DNA of 64,000 nucleotides, taken from NCBI GenBank assembly GCA_039028635.1, contig JBCCHV010000001.1, forward strand, positions 62,001 through 126,000. The letters run 5' to 3'. This stretch comes from Acidobacteriota bacterium. Its GTDB lineage: Bacteria > Acidobacteriota > Thermoanaerobaculia > Multivoradales > JBCCEF01. This document shows positions 18,538-26,355 of this stretch, in pieces. Within the stretch, counting starts at the first letter, position 1, and every line of letters begins with the position of its first letter. The position numbers and the translations under genes are program-made. The notes beneath the pieces were generated by a model. The model did not search any database. It saw only the letters and a list, made by a program, of their open reading frames with translations, and was not told the origin of the DNA.

Positions 18538-19700
18538 TCACGTCGTCGCAAGGGCCCACCTTCGGTCTCGCCGAAGAAACCGAGCTGATGCGCTCCGAGG
18601 TCCGGCGATTCTGCGAAGAGCGCATTCGCCCGGGCCTCGAAGAGCGCGAGCGGGAGCATCGCTTGCCGAGCGAGATCCTGCGCGAGATGGGCGATCTCGG
18701 CCTGCTCGGCATGATGGTCGATGAGGAGTGGGGCGGTGCCGGCCTCGACGTCCTGACCTACTGTGTCGCCGTCGAAGAGGTGGCACGAGTCTGTCCGGCC
18801 ACCGCCGTCACCATGAGCGTCACCAACTCCGTGTGCTGTTGGCCGCTGGCCAAGTTCGGCAGCGATCATCTGCGCTCGACGGTTCTGCCCGAGCTCGCCA
18901 GCGGCGAATGCATCGGTGGCTTCGGCCTCACCGAGCCGGGCGCCGGCAGCGATGCCGGAGCCTTGCGCACCACCGCCCGGCGGGACGGCGACGCTTGGGT
19001 CCTGAACGGCGAGAAGGCGTGGATCACCAATGCCGGCCATGGGCGCTACTTCGTGGTCGTGGCGCGAACCGACGGTGGCGCCGGCAAGCGTGGCTTGAGC
19101 GCCTTCCTGGTGCCGGCCGATGCCGACGGCTTCGGCGTCGGCGAGGCCGAGGAGAAGCTCGGCCTGCGGACCTCGAAAACGGCGCCCCTGTTCTTCAACG
19201 ATTGCCGGATTCCGGCCGCCAACCTGCTGGGGGAAGAGGGCGACGGTCTGCGTATCGCCTTGGCCACCCTCGATCACTCTCGCCTCGGCATCGCCGCGCA
19301 GGCGGTGGGGATTCACCAGCGCGCCCTCGAGCTGGCGATCGACTATGCCCAGGACCGGCAGCAGTTCGGCGTGCCGATCGCCAAGCACCAGGCGATTCGT
19401 TTCAAGATCGCCCAGATGGCCACCGAGCTGGCGGCGGCGCGGGAGCTCACCTGGGGGGCGGCGAGCATCGCCGAAAGCGACCCCAAGCGCGCCGGCCGGA
19501 TGGCCTCCCAGGCCAAGCTCTATGCCTCCGAGGCGGCCAATCGGGCCTGCGCCGAGGCCTTGCAGATTCACGGCGGCAATGGCTTTCACGAGGACTACGA
19601 GATCTCGCGCCTCTATCGCGATGTGCGGGTCACGACCATCTACGAAGGCACCAGCGAGATGCAGCGGCTGGTCATCGCCCGCCACGTTCTGCGCGGCTGA
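18534..19700 (+). CDS. Second acyl-CoA dehydrogenase
   Basis: 388-aa paralogue of the preceding gene with the same motifs: GFGLTEPGAGSDAG, LNGEKAWITNAG, QIHGGNGFHEDY and catalytic Glu in IYEGTSEMQRL. It begins at ATG 18534 in a four-base ATGA overlap with the first dehydrogenase. The two differ enough over their lengths to suggest different acyl-CoA substrates or a heteromeric enzyme rather than a recent duplication. Electron transfer flavoprotein, the usual acceptor, is not encoded nearby. No terminator is evident before the next gene, 168 nt away. Confidence 0.95.
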   Translation: MITSSQGPTFGLAEETELMRSEVRRFCEERIRPGLEEREREHRLPSEILREMGDLGLLGMMVDEEWGGAGLDVLTYCVAVEEVARVCPATAVTMSVTNSVCCWPLAKFGSDHLRSTVLPELASGECIGGFGLTEPGAGSDAGALRTTARRDGDAWVLNGEKAWITNAGHGRYFVVVARTDGGAGKRGLSAFLVPADADGFGVGEAEEKLGLRTSKTAPLFFNDCRIPAANLLGEEGDGLRIALATLDHSRLGIAAQAVGIHQRALELAIDYAQDRQQFGVPIAKHQAIRFKIAQMATELAAARELTWGAASIAESDPKRAGRMASQAKLYASEAANRACAEALQIHGGNGFHEDYEISRLYRDVRVTTIYEGTSEMQRLVIARHVLRG

Positions 19701-19868
19701 TCGCTCGGCGTCCGGACCATTCGGCCCCTCGGGCGGCGGTTGCGGTTCCCGCGCTCGGCGTTGCCGGGCTTCGGCCTCGCCGCGGCCTGGTCGCCGTCCT
19801 TGGAGCCGCGCGCAGCCCTCCGATAAGCTGGCCGCAACCCCCTATAGACCGAGTGAGGACGACCCGAG

Positions 19869-21521
19869 ATGAAGACATTCCTGATCCCTCTGTGCCTGAT
19901 TCTGCTGCTGGTGTCCGGCTGTGCCGGACCGGCCACCGAGGTTGCCGAGGAAGAGCCGGCCATGAGCGATATCGACCAACGCCTCGCGAAGTACACCACC
20001 GTTCGCCTGTCGGCGGACTTGAGCTCCCTGACGGATCGGGAACGGCAGATGCTGCCGCTCTTGATCGATGCCGCCGACGTCATGAACGAAGCCTTCTGGC
20101 AGCAAGCCTACGGCGATCGGGTGGCCCTGCTGCAGTCCCTCACGGACGAGCGGCAGAAGCGCTTCGCCGAGATCAACTTCGGTCCCTGGGATCGGCTGGC
20201 GGGCAATGAGCCGTTCCTCCCGGACGTCGGCGAGAAGCCGGCGGGTGCCAACTTCTACCCCCACGACATGAGCAAGGACGAGCTGCGCCGGGCGGCGGTC
20301 GACAATCCCGCCCTCGAAGACCTCTACACCCTGGTGCGGCGGGACGACAACGGTGCTCTCGAGGCGGTGCCCTACAGCCAGGCCTTCGCGGCCTTCTATG
20401 GCCGTGCGGCGGACAAGCTGCGGCAGGCTGCCGAGCTCGCCGAGGACGAGGGCCTGCGGAACTATCTGGCAGCGCGCGCCGATGCCCTGATGTCCGACCA
20501 GTACCGCGCCAGCGATCTGGCCTGGATGGACATGAAGGACAACACCCTCGACGTCGTGATCGGGCCGATCGAAACCTATGAAGACGGCCTGTTCGGGCAG
20601 AAGGCGGCGAGCGAAGGCTACGTCCTGATCAAGGACAAGGCCTGGAGCGAGCGCCTGTCGCGCTACGCCGCGATGCTGCCGGACCTGCAGGACGGCCTGC
20701 CGGTGCCCGAGGCCTACAAGCAGGAGGAGCCGGGGACCGACTCGGACCTCAACGCCTATGACGTCGTCTACTACGCCGGCGATTGCAACGCCGGCTCGAA
20801 GACCATCGCGATCAACTTGCCCAACGACGAGCAGGTACAGCTCGAGAAGGGAACCCGCCGGCTGCAGCTCAAGAACGCCATGCGGGCCAAGTTCGACGAG
20901 ATCCTGCTGCCCATCGCCGATCATCTGATCGCGCCGGAGCAGGTTTCCCACATCACCTTCGACGCCTTCTTCTCGAACACCATGTTCCACGAGGTCGCCC
21001 ACGGTCTCGGCATCAAGAACACCCTCGATGGCGCCGGTACGGTGCGGGAGGCCCTGCAGGAGCACGCTTCGGCGATCGAAGAAGGCAAGGCCGATGTGCT
21101 GGGTCTCTACATGGTCAGCCGCCTGCACGCCGACGGCGAGCTCGGCGAAGCCGACCTGATGGACAACTACGCGACCTTCGTGGCGAGCATCTTCCGCTCC
21201 ATTCGATTCGGCTCGGCGAGCGCCCACGGAGTCGCCAACCTGATTCGGTTCAATTACTTCACCGAGCAAGGGGCGATCGTCCGCGACGCCGAGACCGGGC
21301 GCTACCGGGTGGTGCCGGAGTCGATGGCCGCGGCCATCGACGCGCTTTCCGAGCGGATCCTCACTCTGCAGGGCGATGGCGACTATGCCGGCGTCCAGGA
21401 GTTCCTCGCCACCTATGGTCAGGCCGGCAGCGTCCTCGAGGCGGACCTGGCGAGCCTCTCCGAGGCGGGCATTCCGGTGGACGTGGTCTTCGAGCAGGGG
21501 AAAGAAGTCTTGGGTCTTTAG
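19869..21521 (+). CDS. M49-like (dipeptidyl-peptidase III family) zinc peptidase lipoprotein
   Basis: 550-aa lipoprotein: signal peptide with lipobox LLVSGC (Cys18). The zinc site reads HEVAHGLG, with EEGKADVLG about 50 residues later. This matches the M49 layout but with the five-residue HEXXH form instead of the HEXXGH of animal and fungal DPP III. The upstream YYAGDCNAGSKTIAINLPND block is typical of the M49/Nudix-associated group. It probably cleaves short peptides at the cell surface or in the periplasm. SD GAGG, 10 nt before ATG. A weak -10-like TATAGA lies about 25 nt upstream. Monocistronic. Confidence 0.82.
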   Translation: MKTFLIPLCLILLLVSGCAGPATEVAEEEPAMSDIDQRLAKYTTVRLSADLSSLTDRERQMLPLLIDAADVMNEAFWQQAYGDRVALLQSLTDERQKRFAEINFGPWDRLAGNEPFLPDVGEKPAGANFYPHDMSKDELRRAAVDNPALEDLYTLVRRDDNGALEAVPYSQAFAAFYGRAADKLRQAAELAEDEGLRNYLAARADALMSDQYRASDLAWMDMKDNTLDVVIGPIETYEDGLFGQKAASEGYVLIKDKAWSERLSRYAAMLPDLQDGLPVPEAYKQEEPGTDSDLNAYDVVYYAGDCNAGSKTIAINLPNDEQVQLEKGTRRLQLKNAMRAKFDEILLPIADHLIAPEQVSHITFDAFFSNTMFHEVAHGLGIKNTLDGAGTVREALQEHASAIEEGKADVLGLYMVSRLHADGELGEADLMDNYATFVASIFRSIRFGSASAHGVANLIRFNYFTEQGAIVRDAETGRYRVVPESMAAAIDALSERILTLQGDGDYAGVQEFLATYGQAGSVLEADLASLSEAGIPVDVVFEQGKEVLGL

Positions 21522-21584
21522 CGGCCGGGGGAGGGGCGATATCGAGTTGGGCTATAATTGAGGTAAGATAGCCAAACTTGAGAT

Positions 21585-23162
21585 ATGAGCCTGGAGCATA
21601 GCGAAGACACGGCCACCATCGAGCTCGAGCTGGCGTTTCCTCCCGGTGAGGGACTGCCGGAGTCGACCGACGGGCTGGCGGTGACCATCCTCTACCACGT
21701 CGATCCGGCGCGGGTCGGAGAGTACGCTGCCTTTCGGCAGGGCTCTCTGAAGCTGTCGCGGGTCGAGCCGGGCTTCCAGGCGCCGACCGCGTCGGATCTC
21801 TTCGTGCGGCCTCTCGGCGATTCGTACCTCAGCAGGCGGCCGCTGCTCTTCGGGCCCGGCGAGGCGTCCGGGTCCGTCTGGGTGCGGCGCGAGGGCAGCT
21901 CGATTCCCCTGACCATCGATGGGGAGGTTCTGCTCGAGGGCCAGGAGCTGCCGGCCCATGCCCTCGAGCGGGGTGTGGTTCTCAATCTCGCCGATCGCGT
22001 CGTGCTGCTGCTGCATCGGCAGCCGAAGTCACCGCAGACCCACGGCCAGACCTTCGGGATGGTGGGGGAAAGCACCGCGATGGTGCGGCTGCGCAGCGAG
22101 ATTTTGCGCAGCGCCGACCTCGATGTGCCGGTCTTTCTGCAGGGCGAGACGGGAACCGGCAAGGAGCTGGCGGCGCGCGCCATCCACCAGGCGAGCTCGC
22201 GCCGCGATGGCAGCTTTCTGGCGGTCAACCTCGGCGCCATCCCGCCGGCGTTGGCGGCGAGCGAGCTGTTCGGCTCGGTGAAGGGTGCTTTCACCGGCTC
22301 GGTGAAGAGCCAGCCCGGTTTCTTCCGCCGGGCCGAAGGCGGGACCCTCTTCCTCGACGAGGTCGGAGAGGCGCCGCCGGATCTCCAGGTGATGCTGCTT
22401 CGAGTCCTGGAGACCGGCGAGATTCAGCCGGTGGGCTCGCACCAGACCGTGCAGACGGACGTGCGCCTGATCACGGCCACCGATGCCGACCTCGATGCGG
22501 CGGTTCGCGCCGGGAGCTTTCGGGCTCCGCTGCTCTACCGCCTGACCTCCGGATACGAGATCCGAGTGCCGCCCTTGCGCGAGCGCCGGGACGACATCGG
22601 ACGGCTGCTGATGGAGTTTCTCGCCGAAGAGCTCCAAGCCCTCGGCGAGGAGCCCCGGCGGGTTTTCGGTGACGGCTTCGAGGAGCCTTGGTTGCCGGCT
22701 TCCGTGGTGGCCCGCTTGGCGAGCTATCGCTGGCCCGGCAACGTCCGCGAGCTACGCAACGTCGCCCGCCAGTTGGTGATCCACAGCCGCGATGCCGGTC
22801 GTGCTCGGCTGGGACCACAGGTCGAGCGCTTGCTGCGGGCCGGAGAACGCGACGCCGAAGCTTCGGCGGAGGGGCCGCCGGCGCGTCCACCACGGGCGAT
22901 TCCGCGCCCTGAGCTCAAAGAGGTGCTGGCACGCCACGGCTGGCAGCCGAGTGCAGCGGCCGCCGAGCTCGGGATCTCGCGCTCCTCTCTCTATGAGCTG
23001 GTGCAGCGCTACCCGGAGATACGCCAGGCGAAGGATCTCGATCGTGAGGAGATCGCAGCGGTCCTCGCCGAGCTGCAGGGAGACGTGACCGCCGCCGCCG
23101 AGCGGCTGGAAGTCTCGGCTCCGGCCCTCTCCCGGCGAATGCTCCAGCTTGGCCTCAAGTAG
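21585..23162 (+). CDS. Sigma54-interacting AAA+ regulator with degenerate FHA-like N-terminus and two HTH segments
   Basis: 525 aa. The N-terminal ~150 residues resemble a degenerate FHA fold (RPLLFGPGE; LEGQELPAHALERGVVLNLADRVVLLL). The AAA+ domain (about 165-390) has Walker A GETGTGKE, the sigma54 loop VKGAFTGS (GAFTGS for GAFTGA), Walker B GGTLFLDEVG and R-finger region RVPPLRERRDD. After it come two Fis-like helix-turn-helices: WQPSAAAAELGISRSSLYEL and DVTAAAERLEVSAPALSRRM. Two HTHs in one regulator is unusual. TATAAT at 21553-21558 gives a leader of about 25 nt. It overlaps the convergent nitroreductase by 8 nt. Confidence 0.88.
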   Translation: MSLEHSEDTATIELELAFPPGEGLPESTDGLAVTILYHVDPARVGEYAAFRQGSLKLSRVEPGFQAPTASDLFVRPLGDSYLSRRPLLFGPGEASGSVWVRREGSSIPLTIDGEVLLEGQELPAHALERGVVLNLADRVVLLLHRQPKSPQTHGQTFGMVGESTAMVRLRSEILRSADLDVPVFLQGETGTGKELAARAIHQASSRRDGSFLAVNLGAIPPALAASELFGSVKGAFTGSVKSQPGFFRRAEGGTLFLDEVGEAPPDLQVMLLRVLETGEIQPVGSHQTVQTDVRLITATDADLDAAVRAGSFRAPLLYRLTSGYEIRVPPLRERRDDIGRLLMEFLAEELQALGEEPRRVFGDGFEEPWLPASVVARLASYRWPGNVRELRNVARQLVIHSRDAGRARLGPQVERLLRAGERDAEASAEGPPARPPRAIPRPELKEVLARHGWQPSAAAAELGISRSSLYELVQRYPEIRQAKDLDREEIAAVLAELQGDVTAAAERLEVSAPALSRRMLQLGLK

Positions 23163-23748
23163 ATCCGCTGGCGTCGGCCGGATAGGGGCCTTCGAAGGCG
23201 AGCTCGGAGATTTTCCGACGGCCCGACGGAACCTCGCGCTCGCGCAGCGCCTCCGGTAGTCGCTCGCGATCGCCGGGCCAGCCGATGGCGACCATCGCAT
23301 CGATCGCATAGACCTCCGGTATGGTCAGGGCGGTGCGGGCGCGCGCCGCGTCGAAGCCGGCCATGGCGTGGGCCGCCAGGCCTGAGGCGGTGGCCTGGAG
23401 GGCCAAGCTCATCCAAGCGGCGCCGGCATCGAAGGAGTGGGTCGGGGCGGGCCGATCCTTGTGCTCCGAACGCTGTCGAGAGAGCACCACCAGCAGGGCG
23501 CCGGCATGTTGCGCCCAGGTCTGATTGGCCGGTACCAGGAGATCGAGGAACACTTCCCATTGAGGACGTTCGCGGAGCGCCCAGAGAAAGCGCCACGGCT
23601 GACCGTTGAAGGCGGAGGGCGCCCAGCGGGCGGCCTCGAGGAGCGGCGCCAGGTCTTTCTCCGCGAGGGCTTGGGGGCGGAATGCGCGCGGCGACCAGCG
23701 GTCGACGAACAGAGGAAGCACGTCGTGCTGAGGCTGGCGTTGGCTCAT
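23155..23748 (-). CDS. Nitroreductase-family FMN oxidoreductase
   Basis: 197-aa FMN-dependent oxidoreductase of the nitroreductase family. Visible features: RWSPRAFRPQALAEKDL, the FMN-contacting EAARWAPSAFNGQPWRF, an internal WMSLALQATASGLAAHAMAGFD helix and C-terminal GWPGDRERLP. It would reduce nitro compounds or quinones with NAD(P)H; the physiological substrate cannot be read. SD AGGAG precedes the ATG at 23748. Divergent from the thioesterase gene and overlapping the sigma54 regulator by 8 nt at its end. Confidence 0.92.
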   Translation of the reverse strand: MSQRQPQHDVLPLFVDRWSPRAFRPQALAEKDLAPLLEAARWAPSAFNGQPWRFLWALRERPQWEVFLDLLVPANQTWAQHAGALLVVLSRQRSEHKDRPAPTHSFDAGAAWMSLALQATASGLAAHAMAGFDAARARTALTIPEVYAIDAMVAIGWPGDRERLPEALREREVPSGRRKISELAFEGPYPADASGST

Positions 23749-23849
23749 CTCGGGTTCTCCTGGGGATCGGTTGATGGTCCTCGCCGGGAAGCTCCGAACG
23801 GCGACCGGAGGTCCCCTATAATGCTCTCCTCGAAGGGAGCTCCGATCGC

Positions 23850-24239
23850 ATGATACCCGCCACCCATCTCGCCATCGACGCCACCCTCTGCGGTCGCCCG
23901 CGGCGGCTCAGCGAAGGGCGGGCCGAGGTGGTCCTCGACACCCTGCCGTCGATGGTGGCCGACGATGCTGGCCTGGTGCACGGAGGATTCGTCTTCGGTT
24001 GTGTCGATTACGCGGCCATGCTGGCAGTCAACCATCCAAACGTCGTCCTGGGGGCTGCGGATTGCCGCTTCCTGGCGCCGGTTCGCCTCGCGGATCGCTT
24101 GGTCGCCGAGGCGCAGGTCGAGGAGGCCGCAGGCCGCAAGCGCCGCGTGCGGGTGACGGCGCGGGTGGGCGAGCGCGAAGTGTTGACCGGAGTCCTGACC
24201 TGTTTCGTCTTGCAAGATCATGTGCTGGCAGGTTGCTGA
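23850..24239 (+). CDS. Hotdog-fold thioesterase (PaaI-like)
   Basis: 129-aa single hotdog-domain protein, expected to hydrolyse an acyl-CoA or similar thioester. The central helix reads LVHGGFVFGCVDYAAMLAVNH, followed by the strand VVLGAADCRFLAPVRLADRLVAEA, as in PaaI-type thioesterases. TATAAT at 23817-23822 provides a -10, and GGGAG precedes the ATG. Oddly, the last codons (LAGC-stop) lie inside the terminal hairpin of the intergenic repeat that begins at 24224, so the repeat supplies the C-terminus and stop codon. Confidence 0.85.
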   Translation: MIPATHLAIDATLCGRPRRLSEGRAEVVLDTLPSMVADDAGLVHGGFVFGCVDYAAMLAVNHPNVVLGAADCRFLAPVRLADRLVAEAQVEEAAGRKRRVRVTARVGEREVLTGVLTCFVLQDHVLAGC

Positions 24240-24424
24240 AAAACTCATCGGCAACCTGCTAGCGGGCCCGAGAGGGCCCGGCGAAGGGGTGAGACGGGGT
24301 GAGCCCGAAAAATCGCATTTTTTCGGGCGAGGGGGCGCTTAGCCCCCTCGCCGGGCGCCCCTGAAACAAATAGCTAGCAGCGCTGGAAAAGTCGCGAAGC
24401 GGACTTTTTCAGCAGCCTGCTGGC
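24224..24424 (+). repeat. Hairpin-rich intergenic repeat, complete unit (copy 1)
   Basis: 201-nt element made of consecutive hairpins. The left terminal hairpin is a 13-bp stem with one wobble (24224-24236/24251-24263). Then come CGGGCCC-GAGA-GGGCCCG, a CCCGAAAAA/TTTTTCGGG hairpin and GAGGGGGC-GCTTA-GCCCCCTC. The right terminal hairpin (24373-24424) starts GCTAGCAG and ends CTGCTGGC. Both ends therefore carry GCTAGCAG/CTGCTAGC-like motifs. Its reverse complement matches 57684-58087, and its right end matches 62429-62478. No ORF or transposase lies inside. Confidence 0.88.
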
Positions 24425-24442
24425 GAGCTCGGAGGAGCGATC

Positions 24443-26185
24443 GTGAACGGAGGCGACCTGGTCGCGAAGGCCCTGCAGGCCCATGGGGTCGAACATGTCT
24501 ACACCCTCTGCGGAGGGCATATTTCACCGATTCTGGTGGGCTGCAAGCAGCTCGGCATCGAGATCGTGGACGTGCGCCACGAGGTCGACGCGGTGTTCGC
24601 CGCCGACGCCGAAGCGCGAATCACCGGTCGCCCGGGCGTGGCGGCGGTGACCGCCGGACCCGGTGCCACCAACACCATCACCGCGATCAAGAACGCCCAG
24701 CTGGCGCAATCGCCGGTGGTCTTGATCGGCGGCGCGGCGGCCACCATCCTGCGCGGTCGGGGATCGCTCCAGGACATCGATCAACTGGCCCTCTTCGAGC
24801 CCCACGTCAAGTGGGCGGCGTCGGCGGAGAAGGTGCGCGAGCTGCCGGGCATGGTGGAAACGGCGATGCGCGTCGCGGCGGCGGGGGTGCCCGGACCGGT
24901 GTTCATCGAGTGCCCGGTGGACCTCCTTTATGGCGAAGAGATCGTGCGCAAGTGGTACGGCGAGAGTGGGGGCGGCGGGCTCAAGGGCTGGGTGGTCGGA
25001 CGCTATCTCGGGCGTCACGTCGACCGCCTGTTCAAGGGCGCCCAGGAGGCGGTGATCAATCCTTCGCCGCAGTTGCCCGAGGTCGAAGCGGGCGACGCCC
25101 GAAAGGTGCGCAAGGCGGCATCTCGGCTGGCCTCCGCCAAACGCCCTCTGCTGGTGGTCGGCAGCCAGGCCCTGATCCGCGGCGGCCTCGACGGTGGGGC
25201 GGCGGCGGATCGCTTGGCGACGGCGATTCGACAGCTCGCCGTTCCGGTTTACTTGGCGGGATCCGCCCGCGGACTGCTCGGGCGCGATGATCCGCTGCAG
25301 CTCAGACATCGTCGGCGCAAGGCGATCAAACAGGCCGATGTGGTGATCCTGGCCGGCTTCCCGGCGGACTTTCGTCTCGACTATGGTCGCCAGATCCGCC
25401 GCGGTGCGACCCTCGTCGGCGCCAACCTCGATGGCGAGGAGCTCAATCTCAATCGCCGGCCGGATATCGCCGTCGAGGGCGATCCAGCGAGCTTTCTGCT
25501 CGCCCTCGCCGGGCGCCGTAGGCACAAGGCGGAGCGCTGGCAGGGCTGGCTCGAAGAGCTGAAGGCCAGCGATCGCGAGCGCGAGGACGAGATCGCCGCC
25601 ATGGCGCGGCAGGAGACCTCCGGCGTCAATCCGGTCGACCTGTGCCGCCAGATCGAGGCGGTGGCGGCCGACGATTCGGTGCTGGTGGTGGATGGCGGTG
25701 ACTTCGTTGCCACGGCGGCCTACACGGTGCGCCCCCGGGGACCCCTGCGGTGGCTCGATCCGGGAGCCTTCGGCACCCTCGGGGTCGGCGGGGGATTCGC
25801 CCTCGGGGCGCGCATGTGCCGGCCCGGTGCCGAGATCTGGCTGATCTATGGCGATGGCTCGGCGGCCTACAGCCTGGCCGAGATCGATACCTTCGTCCGC
25901 CACGGCGTCTCGGTGATCGCGGTGATCGGCAACGATGCCGGCTGGACTCAGATCGCCCGCGAGCAGGTGCCGATCCTGGGCGATGACGTCGCCACCGTGC
26001 TGGCCAAGACCGACTACCACCGAGTCGCCGAGGGCTATGGCGGCCGCGGCCTGCTGCTCGACCGGCCGGAAGCGATTCCGGAGGTCTTGCGCCAGGCCCA
26101 GGAGATCGCCGCCGGTGGTGAGCCGGTGGTGATCAATGCCCACATCGGGCCGACGGACTTCCGCAAGGGCTCGATTTCCATTTAG
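24443..26185 (+). CDS. Thiamine-diphosphate-dependent lyase/acetolactate synthase-like enzyme (ILVBL/2-hydroxyacyl-CoA lyase type)
   Basis: 580-aa ThDP enzyme of the acetohydroxyacid synthase superfamily. The PYR domain has catalytic Glu47 in [19 protein letters not shown], then [19 protein letters not shown]. The central domain covers about 200-370. The PP domain has the Mg-ThDP motif GDGSAAYS... with [12 protein letters not shown] downstream. The sequence looks like the ILVBL/HACL branch rather than true IlvB; no small regulatory subunit is adjacent. Possible role: cleavage of a 2-hydroxyacyl-CoA, which would fit the nearby acyl-CoA genes. GTG start with strong SD GGAGGAG, 18 nt after the repeat. 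Confidence 0.85.
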   Translation: MNGGDLVAKALQAHGVEHVYTLCGGHISPILVGCKQLGIEIVDVRHEVDAVFAADAEARITGRPGVAAVTAGPGATNTITAIKNAQLAQSPVVLIGGAAATILRGRGSLQDIDQLALFEPHVKWAASAEKVRELPGMVETAMRVAAAGVPGPVFIECPVDLLYGEEIVRKWYGESGGGGLKGWVVGRYLGRHVDRLFKGAQEAVINPSPQLPEVEAGDARKVRKAASRLASAKRPLLVVGSQALIRGGLDGGAAADRLATAIRQLAVPVYLAGSARGLLGRDDPLQLRHRRRKAIKQADVVILAGFPADFRLDYGRQIRRGATLVGANLDGEELNLNRRPDIAVEGDPASFLLALAGRRRHKAERWQGWLEELKASDREREDEIAAMARQETSGVNPVDLCRQIEAVAADDSVLVVDGGDFVATAAYTVRPRGPLRWLDPGAFGTLGVGGGFALGARMCRPGAEIWLIYGDGSAAYSLAEIDTFVRHGVSVIAVIGNDAGWTQIAREQVPILGDDVATVLAKTDYHRVAEGYGGRGLLLDRPEAIPEVLRQAQEIAAGGEPVVINAHIGPTDFRKGSISI

Positions 26186-26355
26186 CCCGAGCTTGTCACC
26201 AGCTTGCTGCTACGAGGCCGCATGTCCCCGAACCCGCATCTTCAACAACCGAAACCCTCTCGCCGAGAAGTCCGGTGAGAAGGGCGGTCTAGCGCCTCGG
26301 CACGCCGGGTCGCGGTACGCCCTTTCCCTTCCGATATCGAACCGGAGATTCCACC

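Noticed and set aside
24310-24340. CCCGAAAAA/TTTTTCGGG hairpin as an intrinsic terminator after the thioesterase
   Set aside because: The T-run is inside the stem, not after it, and the whole structure recurs in other copies of the repeat.
24443-26185. Calling the ThDP enzyme acetolactate synthase IlvB
   Set aside because: No IlvN subunit or ilvC nearby, and the sequence looks closer to the ILVBL/2-hydroxyacyl-CoA lyase branch.
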